A stretch of 64,000 nucleotides of DNA from NCBI GenBank assembly GCA_021521415.1, contig JAIQDT010001664.1, forward strand, positions 124,001 to 188,000, in the 5' to 3' direction. A model generated the notes under the pieces. It ran no database searches. It was not told where the DNA came from and saw nothing but the letters and a program-made list of their open reading frames with translations. Shown piece after piece: positions 1 through 11,595 of the stretch. A program made the position numbers and the translations under genes. Within the stretch, counting starts at the first letter, position 1; every line of letters begins with the position of its first letter. This DNA comes from Bidens hawaiensis (lineage: Eukaryota > Streptophyta > Magnoliopsida > Asterales > Asteraceae).

Positions 1-153
1 AAATTACCAATTTCATCAATACTCTAAGTTAAGGTTATTAAATTTTTTATTTTGTATTCTCATGAATTTTCACAAAACTCGCAATTTCACATAGTTATAC
101 AATTTTTCTTTTTCCAAAATTATAATAAATTTTTCACGTGTTGTCATTGTAGC

Positions 154-1286
154 ATGTCTTCTTCCCGCCTTATCAATCGTAACCATCGCACCGGCAACTC
201 TGGCCGCAGAATGTCGTCCCGCATTGCTAAATGAATCGTGAAAGTCCTCCAACGATCATCTCTCAATTGCAAACTGTGAATGCTTATTCATCATCCACAA
301 CTCCGAACCCAATTGCTTACCCCCTCAAACAATTCAAGAGTGCCAAATCTCCTGAATACTTCGGTATCGATGGTGCTACCAGTCTCCTCTAATGGTTCGA
401 AGAAAAGGAGAGCATATTCCTCCATTGTGAATGTCCCGAGGACAAGAAAACCACTTACGCCTCGAGCATGCTCAAGAAGAATGCCCTAAATTGGTGGAAC
501 AGTGAGAAGCGCACGCTTGGTGCTGAGGTTGCCATGGCCTTGCCATGGGATGACCTCAAGAAACTCATGCTCAAGAAGTTTTTCCCGAAACATGAGCTTC
601 AGAAGTTGGAAGAGGAGTTTTGGAAATTGAAACAAGAAAGTGGAAATGACGCCATCTACAACGATCGTTTCTATGAACTGAGCCTTCTCATCTCTCACAT
701 GGTCACTCCCCTTGAACGTTCAATCGACAAGTACATCTCAGGTTTGCCTATGCAAATCCAAGATTCCGTCATAAGTCGTGACCCTCAAACCCTCCATGAT
801 GCCATCACCTTAGCCGGTACCCTCATCGAAAACCACGTTAAGGCCGGGACCTTGACGCGGAAAAATTCCAAGAAGCCCAATGATAAGTCTGCATCCGAGC
901 CCACCAAAGAAGCTAAGCCCGAATCTCCCAAACCCAAGTCTTCTAAGCCCAAATCATTCAAGCAAAACAACAACAACAACTCTCCCCACTACCGCAACAA
1001 TAAAAGAAAGTCCAATTCCCAAAACTATGTCTTGGCCCAATCGCAAACCCAACCCACCAAGAAGCCCTACACAGGACCCCACCCATTATGTGATACATGT
1101 AATTTTCACTATTCGCCTAATCTCAAGTGTCGACAATGCACCCACTGTAATCGATTTGGTCACCTCTTTACCACATGTCGTGAACGCAACCAACTCATGA
1201 TGCAACCATTTACCTCACCTCTTACCCAACCCCAAACTTTACCCTATGCCCATCCGTTCACTCAAGCACCCTCAACTATTAGAGGG
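154..1286 (+). pseudogene. gag, copy A, 5' part (degenerate, interrupted)
   Basis: Retrotransposon Gag of chromovirus type. The core around 468-860 reads MLKKNALNWW, then LPWDDLKKLMLKKFFPKHEL, and ends near LIENHVKAGTLT. This closely parallels the Gag of the gypsy-1 element on the minus strand at 26428-27291. A CysHis stretch follows at about 1090-1180 (CDTC, then CRQCTHCNRFGHL). The start is the ATG at 154, shared in position with copies B and C. Lesions are a TGA at 232-234 unique to this copy, a frame change shortly after, and a TAA at 390-392 where the homologue has a Gln codon (LLQWF). Copy A lacks the one-base deletion of B and C near LISHMVTPLE, so its core frame runs 468-1289. The gene is cut at about 1286 by another element. 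Confidence 0.85.
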
Positions 1287-1474
1287 TGACGTAGGTGTTA
1301 CGTGTTTTGGTGATTTGGTTTATCAATATCATCGTTCTACAAGTATTGCTTTATATTCGTGTGTTTACGTGTGATTTACGTGTTCATCGTCTTAGCACTC
1401 ATATCGTTTACGTAGAGGATTCCGCACCCTCGTGTTACAAGATACTCCTGTGTAGATCCGGCTGGGAACCTACA
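1287..1474 (+). repeat. Truncated 5' LTR of the inserted element
   Basis: 188 bp nearly identical to 6881-7068, differing by a handful of substitutions. It ends in CTACA and is followed by ATTGTGTTGAG. The usual initiator-Met primer site is not visible next to it. Confidence 0.75.
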
Positions 1475-3594
1475 ATTGTGTTGAGAAGAAATTAATTATG
1501 CTTGAAAAGGTTGATTCACTTGATAATTTTGCCGATATTTTTATAAAAGCGTTTGACTGATCCCGTTTTCAAAACCTTGTTGAGCTTAATGGGATGATCA
1601 ATCCTGAGTAACTTTGTTTTTCGTTTTGTTTCTTAAAAAAGAAAAAAAAACATCACTATCGCTGAAAACTATGTCGGTAGCTTAAGTTTGAAGGACATAT
1701 TCCTGAATATGTTTGGTCCTTACATCTACTTGTAGACTATAAGGATAGCCATTAACCTAATAACTGAAAGCGACCGGGGCGGTTATGATGAGTTTTGTTC
1801 TTTCGCTTAAAATTAGTCGATCATACTTAGTCGGAGGGACACATATTTATATGTGTTTGGTCATGCTGATCCACTGGATCTTCGGGATAGCCGTTTACCT
1901 GAAGACTTTGAATTTCTTGGGGTGTCTGAATTTTTTTTTTTTTTTTTTTGAGAAATGATATACTTTTTCAGTCTATCACTTCGCAAGAAGTTTCAATATT
2001 GGTGTTAAAAGTGAAAATTGATCCAACCTTGGAAAGTGATAGATAAACTGATTTTGTGTACCTAACCGGTGAAGTTATTAGGCCTAAAAGACTCTAGAAC
2101 AGCCATTGTATGGTATGGTAGCTTTCTATGGTGCATAAAAGTGGAAGTGATACAAACTAAAACTACTCGATTTACTATGGAGGGTCATTTTTAAATGTGT
2201 ATGTCTCCACATATATCTCTCCGAATGATAGGCAGAAAAGTGATTACCCAGTCATACACGAGCCCGTGAGTGTCTTGATCCCCCGCGAAGATTGTGTTAG
2301 TTTTCTGCAGTGATCCAGATTCAGGACTTGCAGGCATTCGTTATAGTTAAAAAAAAATCTCTTATTATCGTTAAGTCTTACAAAGATTATTTGTTTTCAA
2401 ATATCAAAGACATAGCATCAACAGAGTCTTGTGACAGCAATTTGAAAGTATCGAATAGACGACTCGTGCATAATGATTGATCAGGCACTACGGGTTGAAG
2501 TCAAATCGGGGTGATCTGGGGAAAGCCAAATACGCTTTGAGAATATATAGGAGGCATCACATTTTCTCAAGTGATGTCCATCTAAATTTTGAGCTTAACA
2601 GAACTTAATCCGTATCACAGACGCAATGAAAACCATACTAAGTCATATACCTGCCTACAACCTGTTTCTCTATGTCATAATAACGCTGAACATGGATCTG
2701 TGTGACAGCCTCTTATTCAGTATGATTCCTGTTCGGATCTTTTCTATAAACATGATGGGTTTCTGCAAGACTGAAATTTGATCACGTTTATTTATTTAAC
2801 TTTTGTTATGTATTTTGTCTTATGGTGTAACATCCTTAAACACTTGGTTACTTGTTTTTGATCGTTTATTTTCAATTTTATTTAACTCCGCTATGGGCGA
2901 AGTTGGCTAAATGGGCGAAGTTGACTACATGGCGAAGTTGACTAAATGGCGAAGTTGACTTAACTTCGCCCCTGGGGTTTTCCTAAACTATATAACTATA
3001 AAGGTTGGTCAAATCTGGTCAAACATTTAAACAATAAACCCTTGGCGAACTTACCTTTGAATTGACAACTTCCAAATCTGTTTTTCATCTGCAATTAAGG
3101 TCTCTTGAGTTCACTTGATGCATAATTTGTGTTACTCGTTTATAAATATGTTCAACAATGGCAGTTTTGATTTGATTTTCGCTTAAAAACCTTAACCCAT
3201 CTTTTCAAATCGACTTAAGATTGTTTTTGATGATAATATGTTATTCTTAATCGCATTACTCTTTTCTTATTATTACTCTATGATTGGCCATTCTTCACCC
3301 TAACTGGGTGTTCATGATGCGCCGTTTATGTGGCGAAGTTGGGGATGGCGAAGTTAGGTATGGCGATGTTAACAGCATCTTCGCCAATGTCACAACTTCG
3401 CTTCATAAACTTTGGTTTCTAGTGATGTCACCTTTACTTTGGTATTGTGACCCTGTTACACTCTTCACTTCAACCTCTGTCCCGTGTCCTGAGAAGTTAA
3501 CAATTTCGCCACATCTTAACTTCGCTACTGGTAGAACAGCGAAGTTAAGAACTGTAGCTTCAGAGATCTAACTTAGCCTGTTTGTTTTGTAGAT
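1475..3594 (+). other. Non-coding leader of the inserted element
   Basis: No credible ORF in 2.1 kb. It holds two related blocks at about 1688-1760 and 1842-1905. Each has a short palindrome (ACATATT-CCTG-AATATGT, and ACATATTTATATGT) followed by GTTTGGTC and a GGATAGCC motif, which suggests a degenerate internal duplication. A T-run lies at about 1930-1950. GGCGAAGTT motifs cluster at 2890-2970 and 3330-3545. Confidence 0.6.
2890..2970 (+). repeat. GGCGAAGTT short tandem array with hairpin
   Basis: Four copies of GGCGAAGTT about 18 bp apart are followed by its reverse complement. The last pair forms GGCGAAGTT-GACTT-AACTTCGCC at 2948-2970, a perfect 9-bp stem. More copies in both orientations lie at 3330-3545 and inside the 3' LTR at about 6766-6825. 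Confidence 0.75.
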
Positions 3595-6576
3595 ATGGCT
3601 GCTGTGACAGGTGCTGGTGGCACTGGTGGTGATGAAAGCGGAGATGATAAGAGACAGTTTTTCCCAGGTCACAACATGTATATCACCCTGGATCCGGATG
3701 GTCGTGGAACTGATGACTTTCGTGGGATCATTTCGATTCTCATTCACTCACGCATCTTTCATGCCATTATAACTACTTTGCCGATATCTCTATCGAATAT
3801 AGAAGACTTTTGGAGGACAGTTGAATATGACTGTTGGGTTGAACCTCCAGTGATGCGTGCTACTGTGAATAATCAAGTGGTACAGTTCTCGGCGAATCAG
3901 ATCAGGGAAGCTTTACAGTTTGGGGTTGAGACGACTGAGGACCCTACTGAGTTTTCGGCTACTTTTAGAAATGGTGTGTTTGTTCGTATGGGTTATTCAG
4001 GTCCATTGGACGAATCTCAAAAGCGTAAAGGGTTTCTATTGGATCAGTGGAGGTTTTTGATGCACGTGATGATTTTGTGCATGTCTGGTCGCAAGGCTGG
4101 TACAGATGGTATGGGTGCGACGATGCAATCTGCAATGGTTGCACTGACTTACAATAAGCCTTATAGTTTCAGTCTGATGGTATTTTACGAGATCGATCGT
4201 CAACGACGAGAATTGGCACGGGAACGGTTCTTGATGTACCCAAGGTTCTTACAGATGATTCTCGATCATGTTGCTCCTAATCTGCCACAACGTCGTCCTA
4301 TTTCCTGTTGAAAGTGTAAACAAGAGAATCTTTGCACAGTGTAGGTCATCTAGTGCTCGTAGCAAGCCTGAACTTCGTCCAAGGCACACTGCATTGTTTG
4401 GGTATTTGGTAAACCCTACTTATGTTGCTCCACCAGGGGATGAGTTCATTGATTCGGCTCCGCAACAAGTTGATATTCCTCAACCTCCTCCTATGATACC
4501 ACCACCCGAGGTACCACAAGCATTCGTGGTTGATCCAGTTGCAGCTCCTGCTGAACAGGTTGATCTTGAAGTTGCCTTTGGAGGGAAAGATTTCTTTGAT
4601 ATGGGTACGGTAGATCCTGCTGAACTTCAAGCTTCTATTGCTCCAGTTTTGAGTGTGAAAGTGGGTCCGTCTGTTGCCTCTGTGGGGGATTCTGAGGAGA
4701 CTTTGTCTGAGATCTCCACTGATGATGTTGTTGAAGCACATCGAGTTCTTGCCAGACAAGAAAGAATCCATGGCAAACGAAAGAAAGACTTAGATGATAG
4801 TGAATTAGATTTTGAGGAGGACTTGTATCGGTTGGTACGAAGATCAAAGAATGAAAAAGTTGGTGAAAGTTCAAGGGTTGTTCATTTTTCTCCACCATCG
4901 CTATCTGGTATGTCTATGTTACCTGCTTCTTCGGCTCCTCCATTGCTGGTGACCTCGAGTGTACCTTTGATGCTCGTATCTTCACCATCTAGTTTCGCTC
5001 CATCTTCGGTCCAAGTTTCAACACCGGAGATTGTTTCTTTACCACCTCCTACTCTTACTCCATCAGAGGTGGTTGCTATATTTGTTGAGTCCACGCTGGT
5101 AGCGACTACTGGGTTATCTGTCTCTATGCCACCCCCAGTTACTACTCAATCTACATCCGATATTCTTGTAAGCTTGGAAATTCCACCACCGTATTCTCAG
5201 GATACCTCTCACATGAACTTTGATTTTGATCCAAATTTGTCTGATTCTGAGAGGATTGTGGCTCTTGAAAGGGTGGTTGCTGAACAGTCATGGTTAAACA
5301 TTATTCAGACTCAGGCTATTAATCGTCTGGTGGCAGAGAATCAACTTCAGACTGCACTGCTTGTTGAGCATGGTAAGTTGTTTGATCAGCTAAGTAGTTC
5401 TTAGCATCCCAGGGGGAGACTAGTTGCAAAGGTAATGAGCTGAGAACAAAGAAAAGACAAGACAGAGATGATGATCCCAATGCATCAAAAGATGCAGGTG
5501 GTGAGTTACCAAGAATTGAACAAAATCTTGGGACTTCCACATCTCAAGGGGAGTCTGCTGGTCCGTCAGGTAGTACAGGTGGTAAGAAAATGGTTGTTGT
5601 AGATGAGGAGGATGAGTTGGCTGATGATGTAGGCAGTACAGGTAGTGAGACAATGGTTGTTGTAGATAAGGAGGATGAGTTGGTTGACGATGTGTTGATG
5701 GTTAGTGAGATTGAGAGAACTGGAGAACAGATAGAGATTGAAAGTGAGTTAGAGGAAGGAGAGATAGTTGATGATAGTGTTGAGCACGATATTCCAAGTG
5801 TTGATCAAGAAAACGTGGTTCAAGATGAAAATGTGTTGGCTGATACTGAATGGGAAGAGCAGCCAAGATAGAAAGAAGGTTGTGCTCAGTGGTTCTTCAA
5901 GACAAAGAAGCCAGTGGTACCCACAATATTCAAGAAAAGCTACAATATCAAAGGTTATGCTGAGTCGAAGAAAGGTATCATCTGCTGGTTATATGATGAA
6001 CAGTTGAAGTTGTTTGTGATAAAGCGATATGATGGGGTCCAGTATTTTAATAAGGCTTTGAGATCGCTCAACACCTTTCCTGAGTGCGAGGTAAAAGATT
6101 TGGCTCGGTTGAGATTAATAAATAGAAGTGATGATAATTTTGCGAGATGGGTTGGAAAGATTGTGTGGAAGGAGAGTGTTAAAGAGAAAAAGTTTGAGTT
6201 ACTAAAGCCTCAGAGGGGAAAGCTGATTGAATATAATGAACGTGGTATGCGGGCTGATGGTAAGCCCTGGATGGTGATGAAATACAAGCCAATTCGGTGT
6301 TTGAAAGAGGTTCCTATGAAGCTTATGCCCAAGGATGTGTTGAAGGATCTCAAGTGGTGGTATGTTGACTGTTAAAACGCTAAAGCTGTGATGGAAGATG
6401 AAGACGAACAGGAGATCCTGAGAGTGTATGATCCAATGCACTTGGTTAATTTGTCCCAAGCTTACTTGCAGGTACTCAGTGACAAGAAGATTTTTTATAT
6501 ACCTGCATGGAAAGACGAAGCAAGGAAGTACCAGAGGGTGGTCTCTGTCTGTGTAAGACAGGGCGTTCATGCTTGA
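3595..6576 (+). pseudogene. Long retroelement-borne ORF of unknown function, plus-strand copy
   Basis: I do not recognise a function. The start is the ATG at 3595, 14 codons before a conserved-looking segment. Residues 1-235 form a folded-looking domain with FW near residue 80 and MYPRFLQMILDH near residue 215. The middle (4268-5404) is Pro/Ser/Val-rich and ends in a short helical stretch. An acidic linker follows (5590-5871, several DEEDE/EDELVDD runs). The C-terminal domain (5914-6576) contains YNIKGYAESKKGIICWLYDE and DGVQYF. Damage: frame changes near 4300 and 5400, TAG at 5869-5871, TAA at 6373-6375; otherwise the last two thirds stay in one frame. A homologue with the same order lies on the minus strand at 46140-50190. 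I recall Asteraceae proteins like the N-terminal domain labelled 'synaptobrevin, longin-like', but cannot verify this here. Confidence 0.6.
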
Positions 6577-6643
6577 AGACAGTGGGTATGTGATTTTTGG
6601 ATTACAAGACAAGAGAAAGATTTTAGAAATATTAAGTTACTGC

Positions 6644-6652
6644 CAAGGGGGA
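6644..6652 (+). other. Polypurine tract before 3' LTR
   Basis: AAGGGGGAG, followed three bases later by TGTTGGTGCATG at 6656. This is the normal position for the plus-strand primer of an LTR element and fixes the left edge of the 3' LTR. Confidence 0.65.
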
Positions 6653-6655
6653 GTC

Positions 6656-7068
6656 TGTTGGTGCATGATGCCAGTAGTTCATATATCTTGTGTTTATTTG
6701 TTTCTGTAATCGTTACTTTGTTTGGTTTGTGTTGAACTTGTTAGTTTGTGTTTGTGTTTAAGCGAACTTGAGAAGGAAGCGAAGTTAGGACAACTTCGCC
6801 TAGCATGTTAGGCGAAGTTGTCGTGCTATATATTCCTAACATCAGCGTACTTTAAGATAAGACTTGATGGTTGTATTTCGTGACGTAGGTGTTACGTGTT
6901 TTGGTGATTTGGTTTATCAATATCATCGTTCAACAAGTATTGCTTTATATTCGTGTGTTTACGTGTGATTTACGTGTTCATCGTCTTAGCACTCGTATCG
7001 TATACGTAGAGGATTCCACACCCTCGTGTTACGAGATACTCCTGTGTAGATCCGGCTGGGAACCTACA
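6656..7068 (+). repeat. 3' LTR of the inserted element
   Basis: 413 bp, TGTTGG...CTACA. It contains GCGAAGTT/AACTTCGCC motifs at about 6766-6825. Its last 188 bp are the part preserved in the left LTR at 1287-1474. Confidence 0.7.
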
Positions 7069-7149
7069 CAAACCCCAATCAACCAATCAACCTCAAGTGA
7101 CCATGCTACTCAAGGACATGCGTGTTACATCAACGGTTCCCAAGTGTAA
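7069..7149 (+). pseudogene. gag copy A, 3' remnant after the insertion
   Basis: Resumes gag copy A at the position equivalent to 11515 of copy B and runs to TAA at 7147-7149. The end is CYINGSQV, as in copy B. In gypsy-1 the corresponding stretch (AFMMNANQAQ) continues into protease, so the array element stops at the gag/protease border. Confidence 0.75.
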
Positions 7150-8177
7150 GCCTAACCCTTTTATGAAGGCATGCTACGCAAAAGATGTTTCTTTTAATTA
7201 GTTCTTTTCATTTAAATCTAATGTATTGACTTCATTAAATCTCTAGTTTTGTTATGAACGGGAATTTTGGTTATTAATAATGGCATTCAATCTCTCAATT
7301 ATTCCTATCTTGTTGTTTATTGCACTATTTATTGTTACACGATTTATTATCATGATTTAAGTGGTATATGACCGGTTATTTACCGGGACTATGTGCATGG
7401 TGATTAGGTGATGTGCATAGTTATCTAATAGTACCGTATTTGTATCATAAACTGCCGATGACCGATTTCCTACAAATGTTCTGGAAATTGGGACTATGAA
7501 CATGTGTTGTACATAGTTATCTAATAGGAGTCACAGGTACAAATTTTATTTCGATATATAATACATGACTACCCAAACCCACCTCATTCTCACAGTACTC
7601 TTTCCTCATCCGATTTTATAATCTTGATTTCGAGCCTCATATGTTTTTATATTTCACTAATCATGTGATTCGTTTGATATGTGAACCTGACTATGTGAAT
7701 ACTTATTCGTAAACTTTGTTGTCATCCTAAGTATTTCTATTTCAAAAAACAAAACTCCCTCTATCTATATATTTAATTTAGTTACTATTACTTGACGATT
7801 AACTTAGTAATTTCGTTTAATTTTGCAAAATTTTTACTAGCTATTTACGCTAATCAAATTTCACTCACTTATTTATTTATTTATTTATTTTATTGCTCTT
7901 GCTCATATAGTTTAATGTATTTAGCGACTTAAAAAGTTTTTTTTTTCATTTACTTTGTTTTTTGAACCCGCACAACGGGACGAACCATGTGCATCATGCG
8001 ACGATCTAAATAATTATGAGTGCACGCATAATTATCTAAATCCTCGCATGGAACTCATGGTGAATACGGTTGTGTGTCATAACTCGGAACCCAGGGTGAA
8101 TTTGGCTAACGGTACAAATATCGATGTGATAAGGGCATGGTGGATACGCCGCTGGTACATTCTATATGTAAGTGTCC
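7150..8177 (+). other. Post-gag non-coding region, copy A
   Basis: Nearly identical to 11596-12590 of copy B and to the matching part of copy C. It has no gene. Short ORFs such as the one at 7955-8272 are not conserved as proteins. At about 8177 the sequence jumps into the LTR, so the end of the internal region and the first ~142 bp of the LTR are missing. Confidence 0.75.
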
Positions 8178-9447
8178 ATATAAATATTGTTATCTCAAAC
8201 ATTAAATTTGAGTCAATATCAATTTGGTTCATTTATGTTTTGATTACGTTTCATTTGCTATTCTTTTACTAAATATGATTAATTTCATATTTTTTTGATG
8301 ACATTCAATTATATTTATTTATTTTGACCAATTTCATTACCTTCCCCCATGAGTTTCGCATTTTGACTTGGTTTTGAAAATCATTAATTCACCTAGACTA
8401 TATTCAAATGTATAGCATCTTTATCTTTCATCAATTATCGGTCAAACCATTTAATTTCATTATTAACTTTTACTTAAGACTTTCCACTTGACTAGCCATC
8501 AATTTAATTCGTTTTGACCTTGTTTTTAACGATTCTTGGCCTATATATACTAGCCTCTACTTCTACAAATCTTGCACCACAACTCATTTCTCACTCAAAG
8601 CCTCTCTCTCTCTCTCTTAATTTTTTTTCTTGCTTCCCAATTTGTGCAAAAGAGCAAGTTTGACCAAGAAAGTCAAAACGTTAAAGTTCTTCTTTCTATT
8701 TATTTTTTTCCATCGGGGTCGCTCATTGAACCGGACTCGGTCGGTTCACTCGCTTAAGCCTTTCTCGCTTATTTGCTAGTTTTAGCCTCCCTAACATGTG
8801 AGTTTACATATCCCCCTTTTTCATCTTTTATATTTTGGGGGTGACATGTATACCGTATTTAAATTACTCATATTTATTTTCACATCTATTCAAAACACAA
8901 TTTAATATATGTTTATGTGTGATTATTGCATGCTCTATGATAATGCTCTATGTGCTTAACTGTTTATTTTATGTTTGGCGGTTGGTATCTCATCCTCATC
9001 TATCTTCATCTAGTATGATCATACATTAACCCAAGTACATTGATTTCGTATCAATAAGAACGGGTCCACATCTATTTAATTGTTTACATTTTCAAAATAA
9101 TTGTAATACTCATCATTTACATATGAATTGTGGTTTTTATCTATATATGTATCTCAACTAAAACTTATGTATTCTCACCAACATTCGTCTTGACAAACTC
9201 TATTTTTATACATGCTACAGGTACAAGTAATTTACATTGATCAAGATTGAAGATATTAGTTTTTACCTTAGGATATTTATCCAAACAATAAATATGATGT
9301 AATTGTTTTGATTATTATTATAATTGTGTACTTGTTTTGATATTAATGAATTAAATAATTATTGTCACTTTAATTAGTGTCTTTTGAGCAATTGTCCAAT
9401 CAATACGTTATGCCCCGGCATGTTCCGCCTTTGGTCAGGGTGTGACA
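8178..9447 (+). repeat. LTR between copies A and B (5'-truncated)
   Basis: 1270 bp, matching the complete 1407-bp LTR at 12739-14145 except for the missing first ~142 bp. It ends GGGTGTGACA. It shares with the gypsy-1 LTR the terminal block (GGCATGTTCCGCC, then TTTGGTC and GGGTGTGACA) and an internal block TTTTGGGGGTGACAT. Confidence 0.85.
8541..8550 (+). promoter_or_regulatory. Probable LTR TATA box
   Basis: CTATATATAC, repeated at the same LTR position in the next LTR (13241-13250). A CT-rich, AC-rich leader follows 25-45 bp downstream, where a transcription start would be expected. Inferred from sequence only. Confidence 0.5.
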
Positions 9448-9450
9448 GTT

Positions 9451-9462
9451 TGGTATCAGAGC
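9451..9462 (+). other. Primer binding site, copy B
   Basis: TGGTATCAGAGC, complementary to the 3' end of plant initiator tRNA-Met, three bases after the LTR end. It defines the LTR/internal border and the element's strand. Confidence 0.85.
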
Positions 9463-10190
9463 CGAAGGCTATAAGATAGATGGTTAGATATAACGGCCTA
9501 GTAGCATGCTTAGGGTCCCTATACGTGATATGCCTTTACGTGTCTGCACCCTGATTTATATTATTGATTGCAGTAGCTTAAATACTATTTAATGATTTAA
9601 TATTATTTTTGTACACAAAATCACACACTTAATTCGAGGCTATGCCTCACTCTCAAAATTGTTTTCAAAACTTTAGGAAGATTTAAAAAAAATGGGAAAT
9701 TCCATAAGAAATACCGCATTTTTACCCCGCTCTCCTTGAGGATGATTCGTGGGACGGATATGTAGTAACTGTAAGAGGGACGCACTTGTTTACCGAACCC
9801 TTGACACCAAGGCTTGCGAGCCTAAGGAAGTGCAATGCGCATAAATCTCAATCAACCGCGAGACCTGGTTGCCTTCCTGGAGTGTTCGGCAAGGGTGTGG
9901 AACTTATTAAGCGAAAGCATATCACACAAACGTACCCGAATCTACTACCCTCATTGTATCAAATGTGGTCATGTGATGATCACACTCTTAAATCAAAGAT
10001 GAGATTTTTGTTTAAATTTTTTTATGAATATCTTCTCAAATTACCAATTTCATCAATACTCTAAGTTAAGGTTATTAAATTTTTTATTTTGTATTCTCAT
10101 GAATTTTCACAAAACTCGCAATTTCACATAGTTATACAATTTTTCTTTTTCCAAAATCATAATAAATTTTTCACGTGTTGTCATTGTAGC
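9463..10190 (+). other. Leader of copy B
   Basis: Between PBS and gag start, nearly identical to 14161-14883. A 92-codon ORF (9786-10064) is present in both copies but has no recognised family. It may be chance or an untranslated packaging region. Confidence 0.5.
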
Positions 10191-11595
10191 ATGTCTTCTT
10201 CCCGCCTTATCAATCGTAACAATCGCACCGGCAACTCTGGCCGCAGCATGTCGTCCCGCATTGCTAAAGGAATTGTGAAAGTCCTCCAACGATCATTTCT
10301 CAATTGCAAACTGTGAATGCTTATTCATCATCCACAACTTCGAACCCAATTGCTTACCCCCTCAAACAATTCAAGAGTGCCAACTCTCCCGAATACTTCG
10401 GTATCGATGGTGCTACCATTCTCCTCTAATGGTTCGAAGAAAAGGAGAGCATATTTCTCCATTGTGAATGTCCCGAGGACAAGAAAACCACTTACGCCTC
10501 GAGCATGCTCAAGAAGAATGCCCTCAATTGGTGGAACAGTGAGAAGCGCACGCTTGGTGCTGAGGTTGCCATGGCCGTGCCATGGGATGACCTCAAGAAA
10601 CTCATGCTCAAGAAGTTTTGCCCGAAACATGAGCTTCGGAAGTTGGAAGAGGAGTTTTGGAAATTGAAACAAGAAAGTGGAAATGACGCCATCTACAACG
10701 ATCGTTTCTTTGAACTGAGCCTTCTCATCCCTCACATGTCACTCCCCTTGAACGTTCAATCGACAAGTACATCTCAGGTTTGCCTATGCAAATCCAAGAT
10801 TCCGTCCTAAGTCGTGACCCTCAAACCCTCCATGATGCCATCACCATAGCCGGTACCCTCATCGAAAACCACGTTAAGGCCGGGATCTTAACGCGGAAAA
10901 ATTCCAAGAAGCCCAATGATAAGCCTGCATCCGAGCCCACCAAAGAAGCTAAGCCCGAATCTCCCAAACCCGAGTCTTCTAAGCCCGAATCATTCAAGCA
11001 CAACAACAACAATTCTCCCCACTACCGCAACAATAAAAAAAAGTCCAATTCCCAAAACTATGTCTTGGCCCAATCGCAAACCCAACCCACCAAGAAGCCC
11101 TACATAGGACCCCACCCATTATGTGATACGTTTAATTTTCACCATTCGCCTAATCTCAATTGTCGACAATGCACCCACTGTAATCGATTTGGTCACCTCT
11201 TTACCACATGTCGTGAAAGCAACCAACTCATGATGCAACCATTTACCTCACCTCTTACCCAACCCCAAACTTTACCCTATGCCCATCTGTTTACTCAAGC
11301 AACCTCAACTATTAGAGCTTGTTATAATTGTGGAGACCCTAGCCATTTTCTCAATGCATGACCAAGACTCGCACACATGAACAAAATTCAATCCTACCCA
11401 ACTCAAACCACTCAATATCAAGCTTACCAAGCCCAAGTAAATCAACTTCAACCAATCCAAGCTCAACCCATCCAAGAAATTCAAGCCCAACCCATTCAAC
11501 CAATTCAAGTCAACCAAACCCCAATCAACCAATCAACCTCAAGTGACCAAGCTACTCAAGGACATGCGTGTTACATCAACGGTTCCCAAGTCTAA
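10191..11595 (+). pseudogene. gag, copy B (degenerate)
   Basis: Starts at the ATG at 10191 (MSSSRLINRN) and ends at TAA 11593-11595 after CYINGSQV. The Gag core is at 10505-10735, with a CysHis region and a second knuckle beginning CYNCGDPSHF at about 11320. Lesions, all shared with copy C: a frame change ending in TGA at 10314-10316, TAA at 10427-10429 in place of a Gln codon, a one-base deletion near 10738 just after SLLIPHM, and TGA at 11359-11361 replacing the last Cys codon of the second zinc knuckle. A Gln/Pro/Ile-rich tail of repeated PIQ units follows, like the tail before protease in gypsy-1. No protein from this frame could be a working Gag. Confidence 0.85.

Larger units (their letters stand above)
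1287..7068 (+). mobile_element. LTR element without recognisable pol, carrying a long ORF of unknown function
   Basis: A 188-bp direct repeat, TGACGTAGG...AACCTACA, occurs at 1287-1474 and 6881-7068. The right copy is the tail of a longer 413-bp LTR that begins at 6656 (TGTTGGTGCATG) straight after a polypurine tract. The left LTR has therefore lost its first 225 bp. Between them lie about 2.1 kb of non-coding leader and a broken long ORF (3595-6576), with no protease, RT or integrase. The element sits inside gag copy A, and 197 bp of gag (equivalent to 11318-11514 of copy B) is missing at the junction. No matching TSD flanks it. The GGGGGAG-TC-TGTTGGTGC boundary resembles Ty1/copia 3' ends, but the lineage is not certain. 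Confidence 0.7.

Noticed and set aside
3595..4311. Assignment as a synaptobrevin/longin trafficking protein
   Set aside because: I recall this label on similar Asteraceae proteins, but I see no SNARE motif or membrane anchor, and the LTR context points to a retroelement gene.
9451..9462. tRNA-like sequence (also 14149, 34564, 28223)
   Set aside because: Only the 12-base primer-site complement of initiator tRNA-Met is present, next to LTR ends. No cloverleaf follows.
9786..10064. 92-codon ORF in the array leader, repeated at 14479-14757
   Set aside because: Conserved only because the DNA copies are near-identical. No family recognised and no sign of coding constraint, so kept as leader sequence.
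10427..10429. Programmed stop-codon readthrough in gag
   Set aside because: The TAA lies mid-Gag rather than at a gag/pol border, and further frameshifts and stops in the same gene would still break the product.
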